NCBI GenBank assembly: GCA_009841405.1
Contig: VXLV01000160.1
Location: forward strand, 1-36,675
Direction: 5' to 3'
DNA length: 36,675 nt
Source: Chloroflexota bacterium
Lineage (GTDB): Bacteria > Chloroflexota > Anaerolineae > Aggregatilineales > Phototrophicaceae
Each line of letters opens with the position of its first letter. Positions within the stretch are counted from its first letter, which is position 1. Under the pieces are notes generated by a model that saw only the letters and a list, made by a program, of their open reading frames with translations, was not told the DNA's origin and ran no database searches. This document shows positions 22,066 to 30,566 of this stretch, in pieces. Made by a program: the position numbers and the translations under genes.

Positions 22066-25000
22066 ATGTTCAAGAATCCGCAGTCGGGTCCTAACCCCCG
22101 TCCAGTAGTATGTTTCGAGAATGCACTTTTTCTCTGGCGATTTCGCGTTACTGGAATGTTCCTTGTTAGTCTGCTGCTGGCGCTGATGTGCCTGGCCGCT
22201 CTCTTGGCGCCTGCGGTAAACGCCGGCGGCACAATCTCGTTCGGTCAAGACAGGGAATACCAGTTTCAACGAGGATCAGGTCAAAAGAGCGACTCTTGGA
22301 CCTTCCGTGGCGAAGCGGGCTTGGAAGTCACGATCTCGGTTTATGACATTTTGGGCCCGTGGACGCTTGATACCTATGTCGAACTATATGACCCTTCGGG
22401 TAACCGCCTTGCGTCTGACGACAACAGCGGAGATTCTTTTGACTCTTACCTAAAGTATTGCTGTCTCCCAGTCAATGGAACGTATCGGATCGTTGTCAAA
22501 CCGTCGCCGGGAAGCCGGCATAATTATGGCACTTACAGAATCAAATTGCGGAAAGGCGCTGTGAACCGGCAGGCGCTGATCAATCAACGCACCGTTGCTG
22601 GCAACAAGGAGCAAATCGCCCAAGGCGGCTACTGCTTCGTTATGCCATACGGCTTGGAAACTATCGCGATCAAAAAACGCGACCCTAACAACTGCGCCGC
22701 GCTTGGCAACGACCCCGCTTGCAGCATGAACTTAATCGACGCTGTCAGCATTGATGGCTACGTCGAGCAAGGCATCAAATTCTGCTTCCCGCGCCAGGGC
22801 AAGGTCTACTACATTCCCAACCAGCTCGCTGGCGGCGTGCCAGTCGGCCGCGGTTACCAGCCCCAAGCCGTGCCTTGCTACTACTCCGGCGGCAAGACAT
22901 ATATCGATCGCGTGCCGGGAACGGGCAAGCTCCTGCTGGCGGCGGGCTGGGGCTGCTCCTCCAGCGGCAGTGGCGGCGGAGGCGGGGGCGGAAGCCAGCC
23001 ACAGCAATGCAAGCTGTTGGAAGCACAGTTGCGCCCGGGCCAGCGCGCCAAAAATGTGGCAACAACCAACCTGAACATTAGAGACCGCGCCTCAACCAGC
23101 GGTCAAGGGCTGGGCAAGCTGGGCATCGGCGAAGTGGCCGAGGTGCTGGACGGCCCCGTCAAAGCCAACAACTACTACTGGTTCAAACTGCGCCATGGCG
23201 AGATTACCGGCTGGACGGCCGAGAGCCGCTGCAATTACTGGCTGCGCGCTACCAACGACTCGGTGAGCAAGCGCACGCAAGTCCGCGCCGGCGAAGCCAT
23301 CGTCGTCGACGGCGCCTGCACGCTCGAAGACGCTATCCGCGCCGCCAATACCAACAAACCCAGCGGGCGCTGCCCGGGCGGGAGCTTTAGCGGCAACGGC
23401 CAGGACACCATACGCCTGGATACCAGCGTCACGATCAAGGGACCCCTCCCTCTTATCGAGTCGCGCATCACAATTGACGGGCGCGGGAATCGCTACGTTA
23501 GTGGTGACGACCGCTACCGTATCGTGGAGGTCGCGTCGCACGGCCGGCTGACGCTGCGCAATCTGACGCTGCGCAACGGCAAAACCGACCGCAATGGCGG
23601 CGCCATCCTGAACAATGGCGCGCTCTACGTCTACGGCAGCACATTCAGCAACAACCGCGCGCAGAAGCACGGCGGCGCTATCTTTAGCTCTCGCTACCTG
23701 AGCATTGAGGACAGTAACTTCAGAAACAACGACGCCGGCGGTTCCGGCGGCGCCATCCGCAACAAGAGCGAGCTGTATGTCAATGATAGCCGCTTCAACG
23801 ACAACTCGGCGGGCGACCGCGGTGGCGCGATTCGTAATGACGGCCCTACGTTTACGGTCGATTCCAGCGAGTTCATGCGCAATGAAGCCGACGGCACGGG
23901 CGGCGCGCTGTACAGTGAAGACGCGCTCGCCGTCGTGGACAATGACTTTTCACGGAATTCGGCGGACGAGGGCGGCGGCGCGATCCACCACGAGGGCGAT
24001 GATGATTACTGGCTGTCCGGCAATGGGTTCGATAACAACAGCCCGCAGAATTGCCTGGGCATCGACGACTGCGACTTGCCCATCCTGATCGTCGGCGGCT
24101 CGCTTACCGGAACGCTGGCGGCGGACGGCGAGCAAAAGGTACAGCTCCAGGTGGACCGGGCGGGCCCGGTCTCTGTGCGCATGACGGCGCTTGATGAGAG
24201 CTTGGCGCCGGCGCTATTGATGAGCTTTGGCGGCGATGCCGCATTCGCGAGCCAGACAAGCAACCCGAGCGTCGTCGACTTGGATCTCGTCTATCCGGAC
24301 GTTGGGCTGACTGCGATGTACGTCATGGCGGAGAGCGGCAGCGGCCGCTACAAGCTGGAGGCGTTCAGAGGCGGTTTGCCCGATGTGCCGGTTCCGCCAT
24401 TGAACCCCGACCAGCCTGCCATTGAAGTCGGCGGCGCGCTTTCCGGAACGCTGGCGGCGGGCGGCGTCGAAGAAATCCAACTCCGCCTGACCGAGCCGGC
24501 CGATGACCTGTCCATCCGGTTGACCGCGCTCGACCCCGGCTTGACGATTGGAATGCAGTTCAGCAGTGGCGGCGACGCATTGCTTGCCGCCCAGAATGCG
24601 GCCGCGGCAAACGTCATCGAAATCGGCAGAGCGTCTGCGGACCCAGGCATTTCTTATATTCTTGTTCATGCGGAGCGCGGCGCCGGCAGCTATAAACTGG
24701 AGGTCTTCGACGGCCAGCTGCCTGAAATAAGAATTCCGCAGATAGACGCGAACTTGCCGCTCATTGAATTGGGCGGCTCTCTGACGGATGAGATTACGGC
24801 TGATGACCTGTATTATCTGGTTCAATTGCCGTTGACGGCGCCACAAACCGTATCAGTTCGCATGACCGCGCTTAGCGGTCAACTCGTTCCGAAGCTTGAG
24901 CTTTTGGACGGAGAGCTGAATGAGTACGCGAGCGACTTCAACGATCGTGGAGACCACATCGCCGAGCTTAACGAAGTCCAGCTCGAGCCTGGTTTATATT

Positions 25001-28000
25001 TCATCGACGCCTGGAAGCTGCGCGGACTGGGAAGATTCCGACTGGATGTAGTCGCCGGGCGCTTGCCTCCGAGAGAGTCAGAGCACGAAATTGATCCGAC
25101 GGAGCCGCCGCCGCCATCCCGAGACGGCGTCCTGGTCGACGGCGAGTGCACGCTCGCCGACGCCATTACCGCGGCCAACGAAGATCGGCGGGTGGGCGCC
25201 TGCGCGACCGGAAACGGCGACGACAGTATTGTCTTGGCCACGAACATCACGCTGCAAGGCAATCTGCCGAGCATTAGATCAGGCATAACCATTGAGGGTA
25301 GCGCTTTCACGATTAGTGGCGGGAACCGATACCGGATATTTGACGTAGCGGCGAACGGCAGACTGACGCTAAATGAAGTGCGGCTTTCCAACGGCAACAG
25401 CGGTGGGGACGGCGGCGCGATTTCCAACTTTGGCGCGCTAAGCATCAACAACAGCGTCGTTAGCGACAGCGAGGCGACCCGCCACGGCGGTGGCATATAC
25501 AATGCTGGCGCATTGAATGTCTTCGCAACTGCCTTAAGGCACAATAGCGCCGGCGGATGGGGCGGGGCAATCCACAATGCTGGCAGTCTGATCATCACCG
25601 AAAGCGTCTTGTCTGACAATTCAGCTAGCGACGGCGGCGCGATCTACCACGCTGGCCAAAGCATCACCAGCAGCGGCAACCAATTCAGGGGCAATCAGCC
25701 ACCTGGTTGCTCCGGCATCGACTGCGTTGAGTACTTCCCCGATGCGGATATAGTAACCCGCACAATCGCGTCAGGGCAGGCGATTACTGGCAAGCTACGG
25801 CAGAACAGCCGCCATCAATATCATTTCAGCGCGTCTGAAGGCGACAGAGTTACGATCCTGCTGGAACGCATCAGCGGGGACACCGAGCATTATGTCGCGC
25901 TCGTGGACAGTTATGGCGACTGGGAGATTTCGTACAATGTAAACAATTTCGACAGCGCCGGTTTCAGCGACTACCGGATACGCTTTGACGGCGATTATAC
26001 AATCTTGCCCCGTTTGGACTGTTGCGGGGAGATTGATTACGAACTCTCGCTTGTCATCGAGTCGCCGCCGGCGCCAATTGAGCCATCGGCTACGCCTTCG
26101 CCCACGATAACGCCCACAATTACGCCCACGATCGCGCCAAGCGATTGCTCGCCCGCGCCCAGGTTGCGGGCGGGTGACCAGGCAGTGACCCTTCCGGGCC
26201 GCACCTATGAGGTCGAGACACCCTATTCTGACAGCGGCTTCGTGCCGCCTTGGTCGCCTGAAGCGGAGGATGTGTTTCCTCCATACACGATTGAGGCTGG
26301 CGTCAACGTGAGGATTTCATCAGACGCGACTTGTTTCGACAGCTCTTACTGGTATTCCGTATCCATTGGAACCCAGATCCAAGGCTACATGCGCGAAGGC
26401 AAAGACGGCGTCTATTTCCTGGAACCAGCGGGACTTTCACCGGAAGCCACTGCGTCGTTCACGCCGACTGCTTCGGCGACTCCGACATTTACGCCGAGCC
26501 CCACAGCGACGCTGGACGATACAGCGGACGAAGTCCCGCCGCTAAAACCTGGCGTGACGACCCTTGAGATTCCCGGTTCGTTGAAAGGGACACTTCCCGA
26601 GGGACACGAGTACGATGTGTATCAGTTCCGCCTGACCGAGGCGCGCACGGTATCGCTCCGCGTGCGCGCGCCGGACTTCAATCTGGCGCCGGGACTGACG
26701 CTGCGCCGCAGCGGCGACAGTGACGCTCTGGAGGAGGATGAAAACGTCATAGGCTATAATGTCGCCGAATTGGAGCAAGTCGCGCTGGACGCGGATCTGT
26801 ACGAAATCAGCGTCTGGAGCGTCTTTGGCGGCGGCGCGTACGAGCTGGTAGCATTTGACGGCAGATTGGCGCCTCAGTCGCGTACTTACGCGTCACGGCC
26901 GATTATCTTTGGCAACAGGGTTCGCGGCGAATTGGAAACCATTCCGCGCACAGAGCGGAGTGTACCGACGGACCGCGACCGGTACATATTCTCTGCCGAC
27001 GCCGATGACGCCGTAAGGATTGTAGTATCGGGTATTGACGGCGACAGGGCCCCAGGCGTCAGCTTGTATTCAGGCCAGAACTTTGATCTCAATTCCTTTG
27101 AACTCACTATAGTCAAAGCCGAGTTTAGAAACCGCCAGCGAGTTGAGTGGTTCATCCACACTCATCTACCTTCTGACGGAATCTATACAGTCGATATAGA
27201 GGGCGCGACGGACTCTGACTTGACGTATGAGCTGCTTGTAGCCTCCGACCGGAGCGTAGTGGAAGAGTACGACCGAGACGATCCGCGACGCATAGAAATT
27301 GGCGACAGCGCGACTGGCTCTCTAAGCGATGCCGACCCCGCCGACCGTTTCATCTTCGACGCCGACGGCGACGATGTCGTGGTCATCCAAATCTACCACG
27401 AGAGCGGCAACCTCGAACCCATCATCAACTTGCTCGACAGTAACGGCCGCGAGCTGACGTATATGGTTGACGACGAGATCACGGACGTCACCGGAGACGC
27501 CATCGTCCGCGGGCATATCACAGCGCGCATGCCGCGCGGCGGAACTTACACGATTCAGGCTCTGCGCAACAAAAACGATCAGTCCGGCGATTACCGATTG
27601 ACGCTTGAATATGACCCGCAATTCCACGAGTCGGACGAGACGGACGAAACGGACGAATCCGATCAGTCGGACGAGACCGATCAGTCGGACGAGACCGATG
27701 AGGGAGGCGATACTGATGAGACTGGTGATGGGTCCGCCATTGTGGTCGGTTCCCGTCTGCCGCTACAACCGGCATGCGAACTCGGCGACGCGATTCGAGC
27801 AGCCAACCTAGATCGCGAAGTAGGCAGATGTCGCGCCGGTAGCGGCGCGGATGTCATCGCCCTGTTAACCAGCGTCACCCTGGAGGAGGAATTGCCTCCA
27901 ATTACAACGAAGATAACGATCGGGGGAGGCACTCTATTGGGCAAAGCAGGAATCTCGTTGCCAATTATAGGGGGTGGCAAGAACCACATTAGTGGCGACG

Positions 28001-28560
28001 GGAAGTTTCCGATATTCACTGTAGAGAGCGACGGTGATCTCACGTTAATTGACGTGGAGCTTATAGATTCCCATGCGGATAGCTCTGAAGAGAGCGCAGT
28101 ATGGAATCGGGGCAGGGTACTTCTGCAAGACGTAAACTTCAGGAGGAATGAAGGCGGATGGGGTGGAAGCATTGCGAACCGCGGCGATATTATAGTTGAA
28201 AAGGCGCACTTCGACAGCAACGAAGCATCCGCGATATACAACAGAAGTGGAAATGTCTTCATAGACAGAGCTACATTCTCCTACAATGACGAGCCCGCCA
28301 TCTTCGACGACCGCTATAGCGCCTGCCTATACGTGACGGACCGGGCGGAAAGCATAAGGGCCGTGGGTCTATTTAGCGCGGATCCAGAATGCAAAAACTG
28401 CGTTTACGCCAATCTCCCGTACTGGGACATAAAACTTACGGCGCCCGGCTATTTGGGATCCTGGACGATACGTATAAACAAGGATGCTATCAGTGATAGG
28501 CTCCTCAGCAACGATTCGTGGTACAAGGAGAAGGTTGACCGTTGCAAAGTGTCGCGCTAG
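22066..28560 (+). CDS. Giant modular secreted protein (PPC, SH3b and CSLREA/beta-helix modules)
   Basis: 2164 residues from the ATG at 22066 (GGAG 9 nt upstream); an in-frame GTG at 22030 is less likely. A Sec-type signal peptide ends near AVNA-GG (about residue 52); no twin Arg. Order: PPC-like domain (about 55-160); Gly/Ser linker (298-313); SH3b domain with NVATTNLNIRDRAST (320-395); first CSLREA-type unit CTLEDAIRAAN leading into GGAI-rich parallel beta-helix repeats (414-670); three PPC-like repeats (673-1007); second CSLREA/beta-helix (1024-1220); PPC-like (1229-1335); Thr/Pro linkers around a possible SH3-like module (1341-1486); three PPC-like (1499-1851); Asp/Glu/Ser/Thr linker (1855-1890); third CSLREA/beta-helix (1900-2080); Cys-containing tail. 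No membrane anchor or catalytic domain is recognised. Likely an exported adhesive or surface protein; this is inference. Confidence 0.85.
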   Translation: MFKNPQSGPNPRPVVCFENALFLWRFRVTGMFLVSLLLALMCLAALLAPAVNAGGTISFGQDREYQFQRGSGQKSDSWTFRGEAGLEVTISVYDILGPWTLDTYVELYDPSGNRLASDDNSGDSFDSYLKYCCLPVNGTYRIVVKPSPGSRHNYGTYRIKLRKGAVNRQALINQRTVAGNKEQIAQGGYCFVMPYGLETIAIKKRDPNNCAALGNDPACSMNLIDAVSIDGYVEQGIKFCFPRQGKVYYIPNQLAGGVPVGRGYQPQAVPCYYSGGKTYIDRVPGTGKLLLAAGWGCSSSGSGGGGGGGSQPQQCKLLEAQLRPGQRAKNVATTNLNIRDRASTSGQGLGKLGIGEVAEVLDGPVKANNYYWFKLRHGEITGWTAESRCNYWLRATNDSVSKRTQVRAGEAIVVDGACTLEDAIRAANTNKPSGRCPGGSFSGNGQDTIRLDTSVTIKGPLPLIESRITIDGRGNRYVSGDDRYRIVEVASHGRLTLRNLTLRNGKTDRNGGAILNNGALYVYGSTFSNNRAQKHGGAIFSSRYLSIEDSNFRNNDAGGSGGAIRNKSELYVNDSRFNDNSAGDRGGAIRNDGPTFTVDSSEFMRNEADGTGGALYSEDALAVVDNDFSRNSADEGGGAIHHEGDDDYWLSGNGFDNNSPQNCLGIDDCDLPILIVGGSLTGTLAADGEQKVQLQVDRAGPVSVRMTALDESLAPALLMSFGGDAAFASQTSNPSVVDLDLVYPDVGLTAMYVMAESGSGRYKLEAFRGGLPDVPVPPLNPDQPAIEVGGALSGTLAAGGVEEIQLRLTEPADDLSIRLTALDPGLTIGMQFSSGGDALLAAQNAAAANVIEIGRASADPGISYILVHAERGAGSYKLEVFDGQLPEIRIPQIDANLPLIELGGSLTDEITADDLYYLVQLPLTAPQTVSVRMTALSGQLVPKLELLDGELNEYASDFNDRGDHIAELNEVQLEPGLYFIDAWKLRGLGRFRLDVVAGRLPPRESEHEIDPTEPPPPSRDGVLVDGECTLADAITAANEDRRVGACATGNGDDSIVLATNITLQGNLPSIRSGITIEGSAFTISGGNRYRIFDVAANGRLTLNEVRLSNGNSGGDGGAISNFGALSINNSVVSDSEATRHGGGIYNAGALNVFATALRHNSAGGWGGAIHNAGSLIITESVLSDNSASDGGAIYHAGQSITSSGNQFRGNQPPGCSGIDCVEYFPDADIVTRTIASGQAITGKLRQNSRHQYHFSASEGDRVTILLERISGDTEHYVALVDSYGDWEISYNVNNFDSAGFSDYRIRFDGDYTILPRLDCCGEIDYELSLVIESPPAPIEPSATPSPTITPTITPTIAPSDCSPAPRLRAGDQAVTLPGRTYEVETPYSDSGFVPPWSPEAEDVFPPYTIEAGVNVRISSDATCFDSSYWYSVSIGTQIQGYMREGKDGVYFLEPAGLSPEATASFTPTASATPTFTPSPTATLDDTADEVPPLKPGVTTLEIPGSLKGTLPEGHEYDVYQFRLTEARTVSLRVRAPDFNLAPGLTLRRSGDSDALEEDENVIGYNVAELEQVALDADLYEISVWSVFGGGAYELVAFDGRLAPQSRTYASRPIIFGNRVRGELETIPRTERSVPTDRDRYIFSADADDAVRIVVSGIDGDRAPGVSLYSGQNFDLNSFELTIVKAEFRNRQRVEWFIHTHLPSDGIYTVDIEGATDSDLTYELLVASDRSVVEEYDRDDPRRIEIGDSATGSLSDADPADRFIFDADGDDVVVIQIYHESGNLEPIINLLDSNGRELTYMVDDEITDVTGDAIVRGHITARMPRGGTYTIQALRNKNDQSGDYRLTLEYDPQFHESDETDETDESDQSDETDQSDETDEGGDTDETGDGSAIVVGSRLPLQPACELGDAIRAANLDREVGRCRAGSGADVIALLTSVTLEEELPPITTKITIGGGTLLGKAGISLPIIGGGKNHISGDGKFPIFTVESDGDLTLIDVELIDSHADSSEESAVWNRGRVLLQDVNFRRNEGGWGGSIANRGDIIVEKAHFDSNEASAIYNRSGNVFIDRATFSYNDEPAIFDDRYSACLYVTDRAESIRAVGLFSADPECKNCVYANLPYWDIKLTAPGYLGSWTIRINKDAISDRLLSNDSWYKEKVDRCKVSR
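24091..25087 (+). repeat. Three tandem PPC-like coding repeats, about 112-114 codons each
   Basis: The units start at matching points at 24091, 24427 and 24769, spaced 336 and 342 bp. The first two still share long DNA identity around CCGGAACGCTGGCGGCG. Each unit encodes (V/L)GG(S/A)L(T/S)...L, then T(A)L, ending in (F/V)xGxLP. This indicates recent internal duplication. Confidence 0.7.
26099..26134 (+). repeat. Three 12-bp tandem repeats encoding a Thr/Pro linker
   Basis: CGCCCACGATAA, CGCCCACAATTA and CGCCCACGATCG follow one another and encode repeating (T)PTI units. A second Thr/Pro-rich linker lies at 26443-26520. Confidence 0.65.
27628..27702 (+). repeat. Acidic linker with tandem repeats
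   Basis: An 18-bp unit, GATCAGTCGGACGAGACC, is perfectly duplicated at 27661-27678 and 27679-27696, next to related GACGAxACG units. It encodes alternating Asp, Glu, Ser, Thr and Gln. Such tracts change length easily. Confidence 0.75.
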
Positions 28561-28730
28561 ACACACAAGTATCCTTCGGACAATCACGTCGCGTATCCCG
28601 TGTTGATGGAAAAGTGTGTGGAGTCCGGAATGCACCTGATTCAGACTTGGGATTTACTTTCACTCGTTTGAGTTAACCAACCTTGAGCCACACTCTGCTA
28701 GCCACTCTCTCTTGGCCCGGCGATTCGCAA
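28561..28730. other. Non-coding 3' region of the giant gene
   Basis: No gene is supported. ACACAC (28561-28566) can pair with GTGTGT (28614-28619), and CGGAC (28577-28581) with GTCCG (28623-28627), a crossing arrangement. The terminator follows at 28731. Confidence 0.3.
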
Positions 28731-28764
28731 GGGCGGCGCCCACGCCAGGCGGCGCCCCCTTTTT
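28731..28764 (+). terminator. Rho-independent terminator after the giant gene
   Basis: GGGCGGCGCC (28731-28740) and GGCGCCCCC (28751-28759) pair with one C-C mismatch around a 10-nt loop, followed by TTTTT (28760-28764). It lies 170 bp after the giant gene stop and before the sat-cysC start and its TACAAT box at 28803, so it separates the two transcripts. Confidence 0.65.
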
Positions 28765-28847
28765 ATCCCCATTCACCGCTAACGCCGCGCCCTGCGCTGT
28801 GCTACAATACCGGCGTTTTGCCTCACAGCACACTTGCGGAGACACCC

Positions 28848-30566
28848 ATGATCCTCGAAAAAACGCGCCTCATCGAGCCTTACTGCGGCAAGCTGGTCAA
28901 CCTGCTCGTCCCGCGCGCGGAACTGGTCGAAAAGACGACCTACGCCAATTCCTTGCCCTACGTCCAGGTCAGCGCGCGCGTCGTCTGCGATTTGGAACTG
29001 CTGACGGTCGGCGCCTTTTCGCCCCTGCGCGGCTTCATGAACCAGGCGGATTTCCAAAGCGTGCTGGACACAATGCGCCTGACCGACGGCACGCTGTTTC
29101 CCATGCCTGTCACGCTGCCGATTGACCCGAATGGCCTGGCGCCTCTGGGCGGCGAAATCGCCCTGCGCGACAGCCGAAACAACATCCTCGCCATCCAGAC
29201 CGTCGAAGAGATTTACGAGTGGGACCTGAAAGAGACGGCGACCAAAATTTTTGGGAAATACGACGCCCGCCACCCCATCATCGCCGAGATGCACCGCTGG
29301 GGCAAAGTCAATGTCGCCGGCCGCCTTGAAGTCTTGCAATTGCCGCCGCATCTGGACTTCGCCGAGCTGCGCCGAACGCCGGCCCAGACGCGCGCTGTAC
29401 TGGAATCTTATGGCCGGCCAAACGTCGTCGCTTTCCAGACGCGCAACCCCCTGCACCGCGTGCACGAAGCGCTGACCAAACGCGCCGCCGACGATGTCGA
29501 CGGCGTGCTGCTGCTGCATCCGGTGGTGGGCATGACGCAGCCGGGCGATGTCGACCACTACACGCGCGTGCGCGTCTACAAGACTTTGATCGACAACTAT
29601 TACGAAGACGACCGCAGCCTGCTGTCGCTGCTGCCGCTGGCCATGCGCATGGGCGGACCGCGCGAAGCCCTCTGGCACGCGATTATTCGCCGCAACTACG
29701 GCGCCAACTATCTCATCGTCGGCCGTGACCACGCCGGCCCGGGAGCGGATTCTCAAGGCAAGCCTTTTTACGGGCCCTATGACGCGCAAGACCTGGTCAT
29801 GCGTCACGCCGACGAGCTGGGCGTCCGACCCTTGCCCTTCACCGAGATGGTCTATCTGGAAGGCGAAGACCGCTACGAAGAGAGCGCGAAGCTGGCGCCC
29901 GACGCCAAAGTGCGCAAGATCTCCGGCACGGAAGCCCGCGAAGATTACCTGGGCAAAGGCGTGCCGCTGCCGCCCTGGTACTCGCGTCCCGAAGTGGCGC
30001 AGATCCTCGCCGAAACTTACCCGCCGCGCCATCGCCGCGGCGCCTGCCTCTGGTTCACCGGCTTGAGCGGCTCCGGCAAATCGACTACGGCCGAGCATAT
30101 CGTCAACTTGCTGCTGGAGAAGGGGCGCAACGTCACCGTGCTGGACGGCGATGTCGTGCGCACGCACCTTTCCAAGGGGCTGGGCTTCAGCAAGGCCGAC
30201 CGCGACACCAACATTCGGCGCATCGGCTACGTGGCGGGGGAGATTACGCGCCACGGCGGCCTGGTGATCTGCGCCGCCATCAGCCCCTATCGCGCCACTC
30301 GCCACGATGTGCGCAACCTGGTGGGCGCCGGCTTCCTGGAAATCCACATGGCCACGCCATTGGAATTCGTCGAAAAGAATGATGTCAAAGGCTTGTACGC
30401 CAAGGCGCGCCGCGGCGAAATCACGGGCTTCACCGGCATTGACGACCCATACGAGCCGCCGCTGAACCCGGATATCACGCTGACCGCGCAAGACACCACG
30501 CCCGAGGCCAATGCCCAAATCGTGGTCGATCGACTGGTTGAGCTGGGCTATGTTTTGAACGGTTAG
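28848..30566 (+). CDS. Bifunctional sulfate adenylyltransferase / adenylylsulfate kinase
   Basis: 572 residues from the ATG at 28848 (GGAG 6 nt upstream). Residues 1-390 are a Sat-type ATP sulfurylase making APS from ATP and sulfate: QTRNPLHRVHE near 197, HPVVGMTQPGDVD, and GRDHAGPG near 292. From about 397 an APS kinase domain (CysC) makes PAPS: Walker A GLSGSGKST near 405, DGDVVRTHLSKGLGFSKADRDTNIRR, ISPYRATRHDVR and GLYAKARRGEITGFTGIDDPYEPP. The kinase Walker A is intact, unlike fungal Sat proteins with a dead kinase-like domain. No cysH or cysD/N lies nearby. A TACAAT -10 at 28803-28808 lacks a good -35. Its stop overlaps the stop of the convergent ATPase gene. Confidence 0.95.
   Translation: MILEKTRLIEPYCGKLVNLLVPRAELVEKTTYANSLPYVQVSARVVCDLELLTVGAFSPLRGFMNQADFQSVLDTMRLTDGTLFPMPVTLPIDPNGLAPLGGEIALRDSRNNILAIQTVEEIYEWDLKETATKIFGKYDARHPIIAEMHRWGKVNVAGRLEVLQLPPHLDFAELRRTPAQTRAVLESYGRPNVVAFQTRNPLHRVHEALTKRAADDVDGVLLLHPVVGMTQPGDVDHYTRVRVYKTLIDNYYEDDRSLLSLLPLAMRMGGPREALWHAIIRRNYGANYLIVGRDHAGPGADSQGKPFYGPYDAQDLVMRHADELGVRPLPFTEMVYLEGEDRYEESAKLAPDAKVRKISGTEAREDYLGKGVPLPPWYSRPEVAQILAETYPPRHRRGACLWFTGLSGSGKSTTAEHIVNLLLEKGRNVTVLDGDVVRTHLSKGLGFSKADRDTNIRRIGYVAGEITRHGGLVICAAISPYRATRHDVRNLVGAGFLEIHMATPLEFVEKNDVKGLYAKARRGEITGFTGIDDPYEPPLNPDITLTAQDTTPEANAQIVVDRLVELGYVLNG

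Noticed and set aside
22066..22230. Tat-dependent export of the giant protein because it follows tatC
   Set aside because: The signal segment has no twin-arginine motif; it looks like a Sec signal, and a promoter lies between.
23580..24010. Repeated GGCGGCGC motifs that looked like a DNA repeat array or CRISPR
   Set aside because: They encode the GGAI turns of the beta-helix; spacing is irregular and there is no constant repeat.
28779..30518. Long open frame of 579 codons antisense to sat-cysC
   Set aside because: Its composition (Ala, Val, Gly, Arg, His, Gln) is that of a shadow of a GC-rich gene, and the sense strand encodes clear Sat and CysC motifs.
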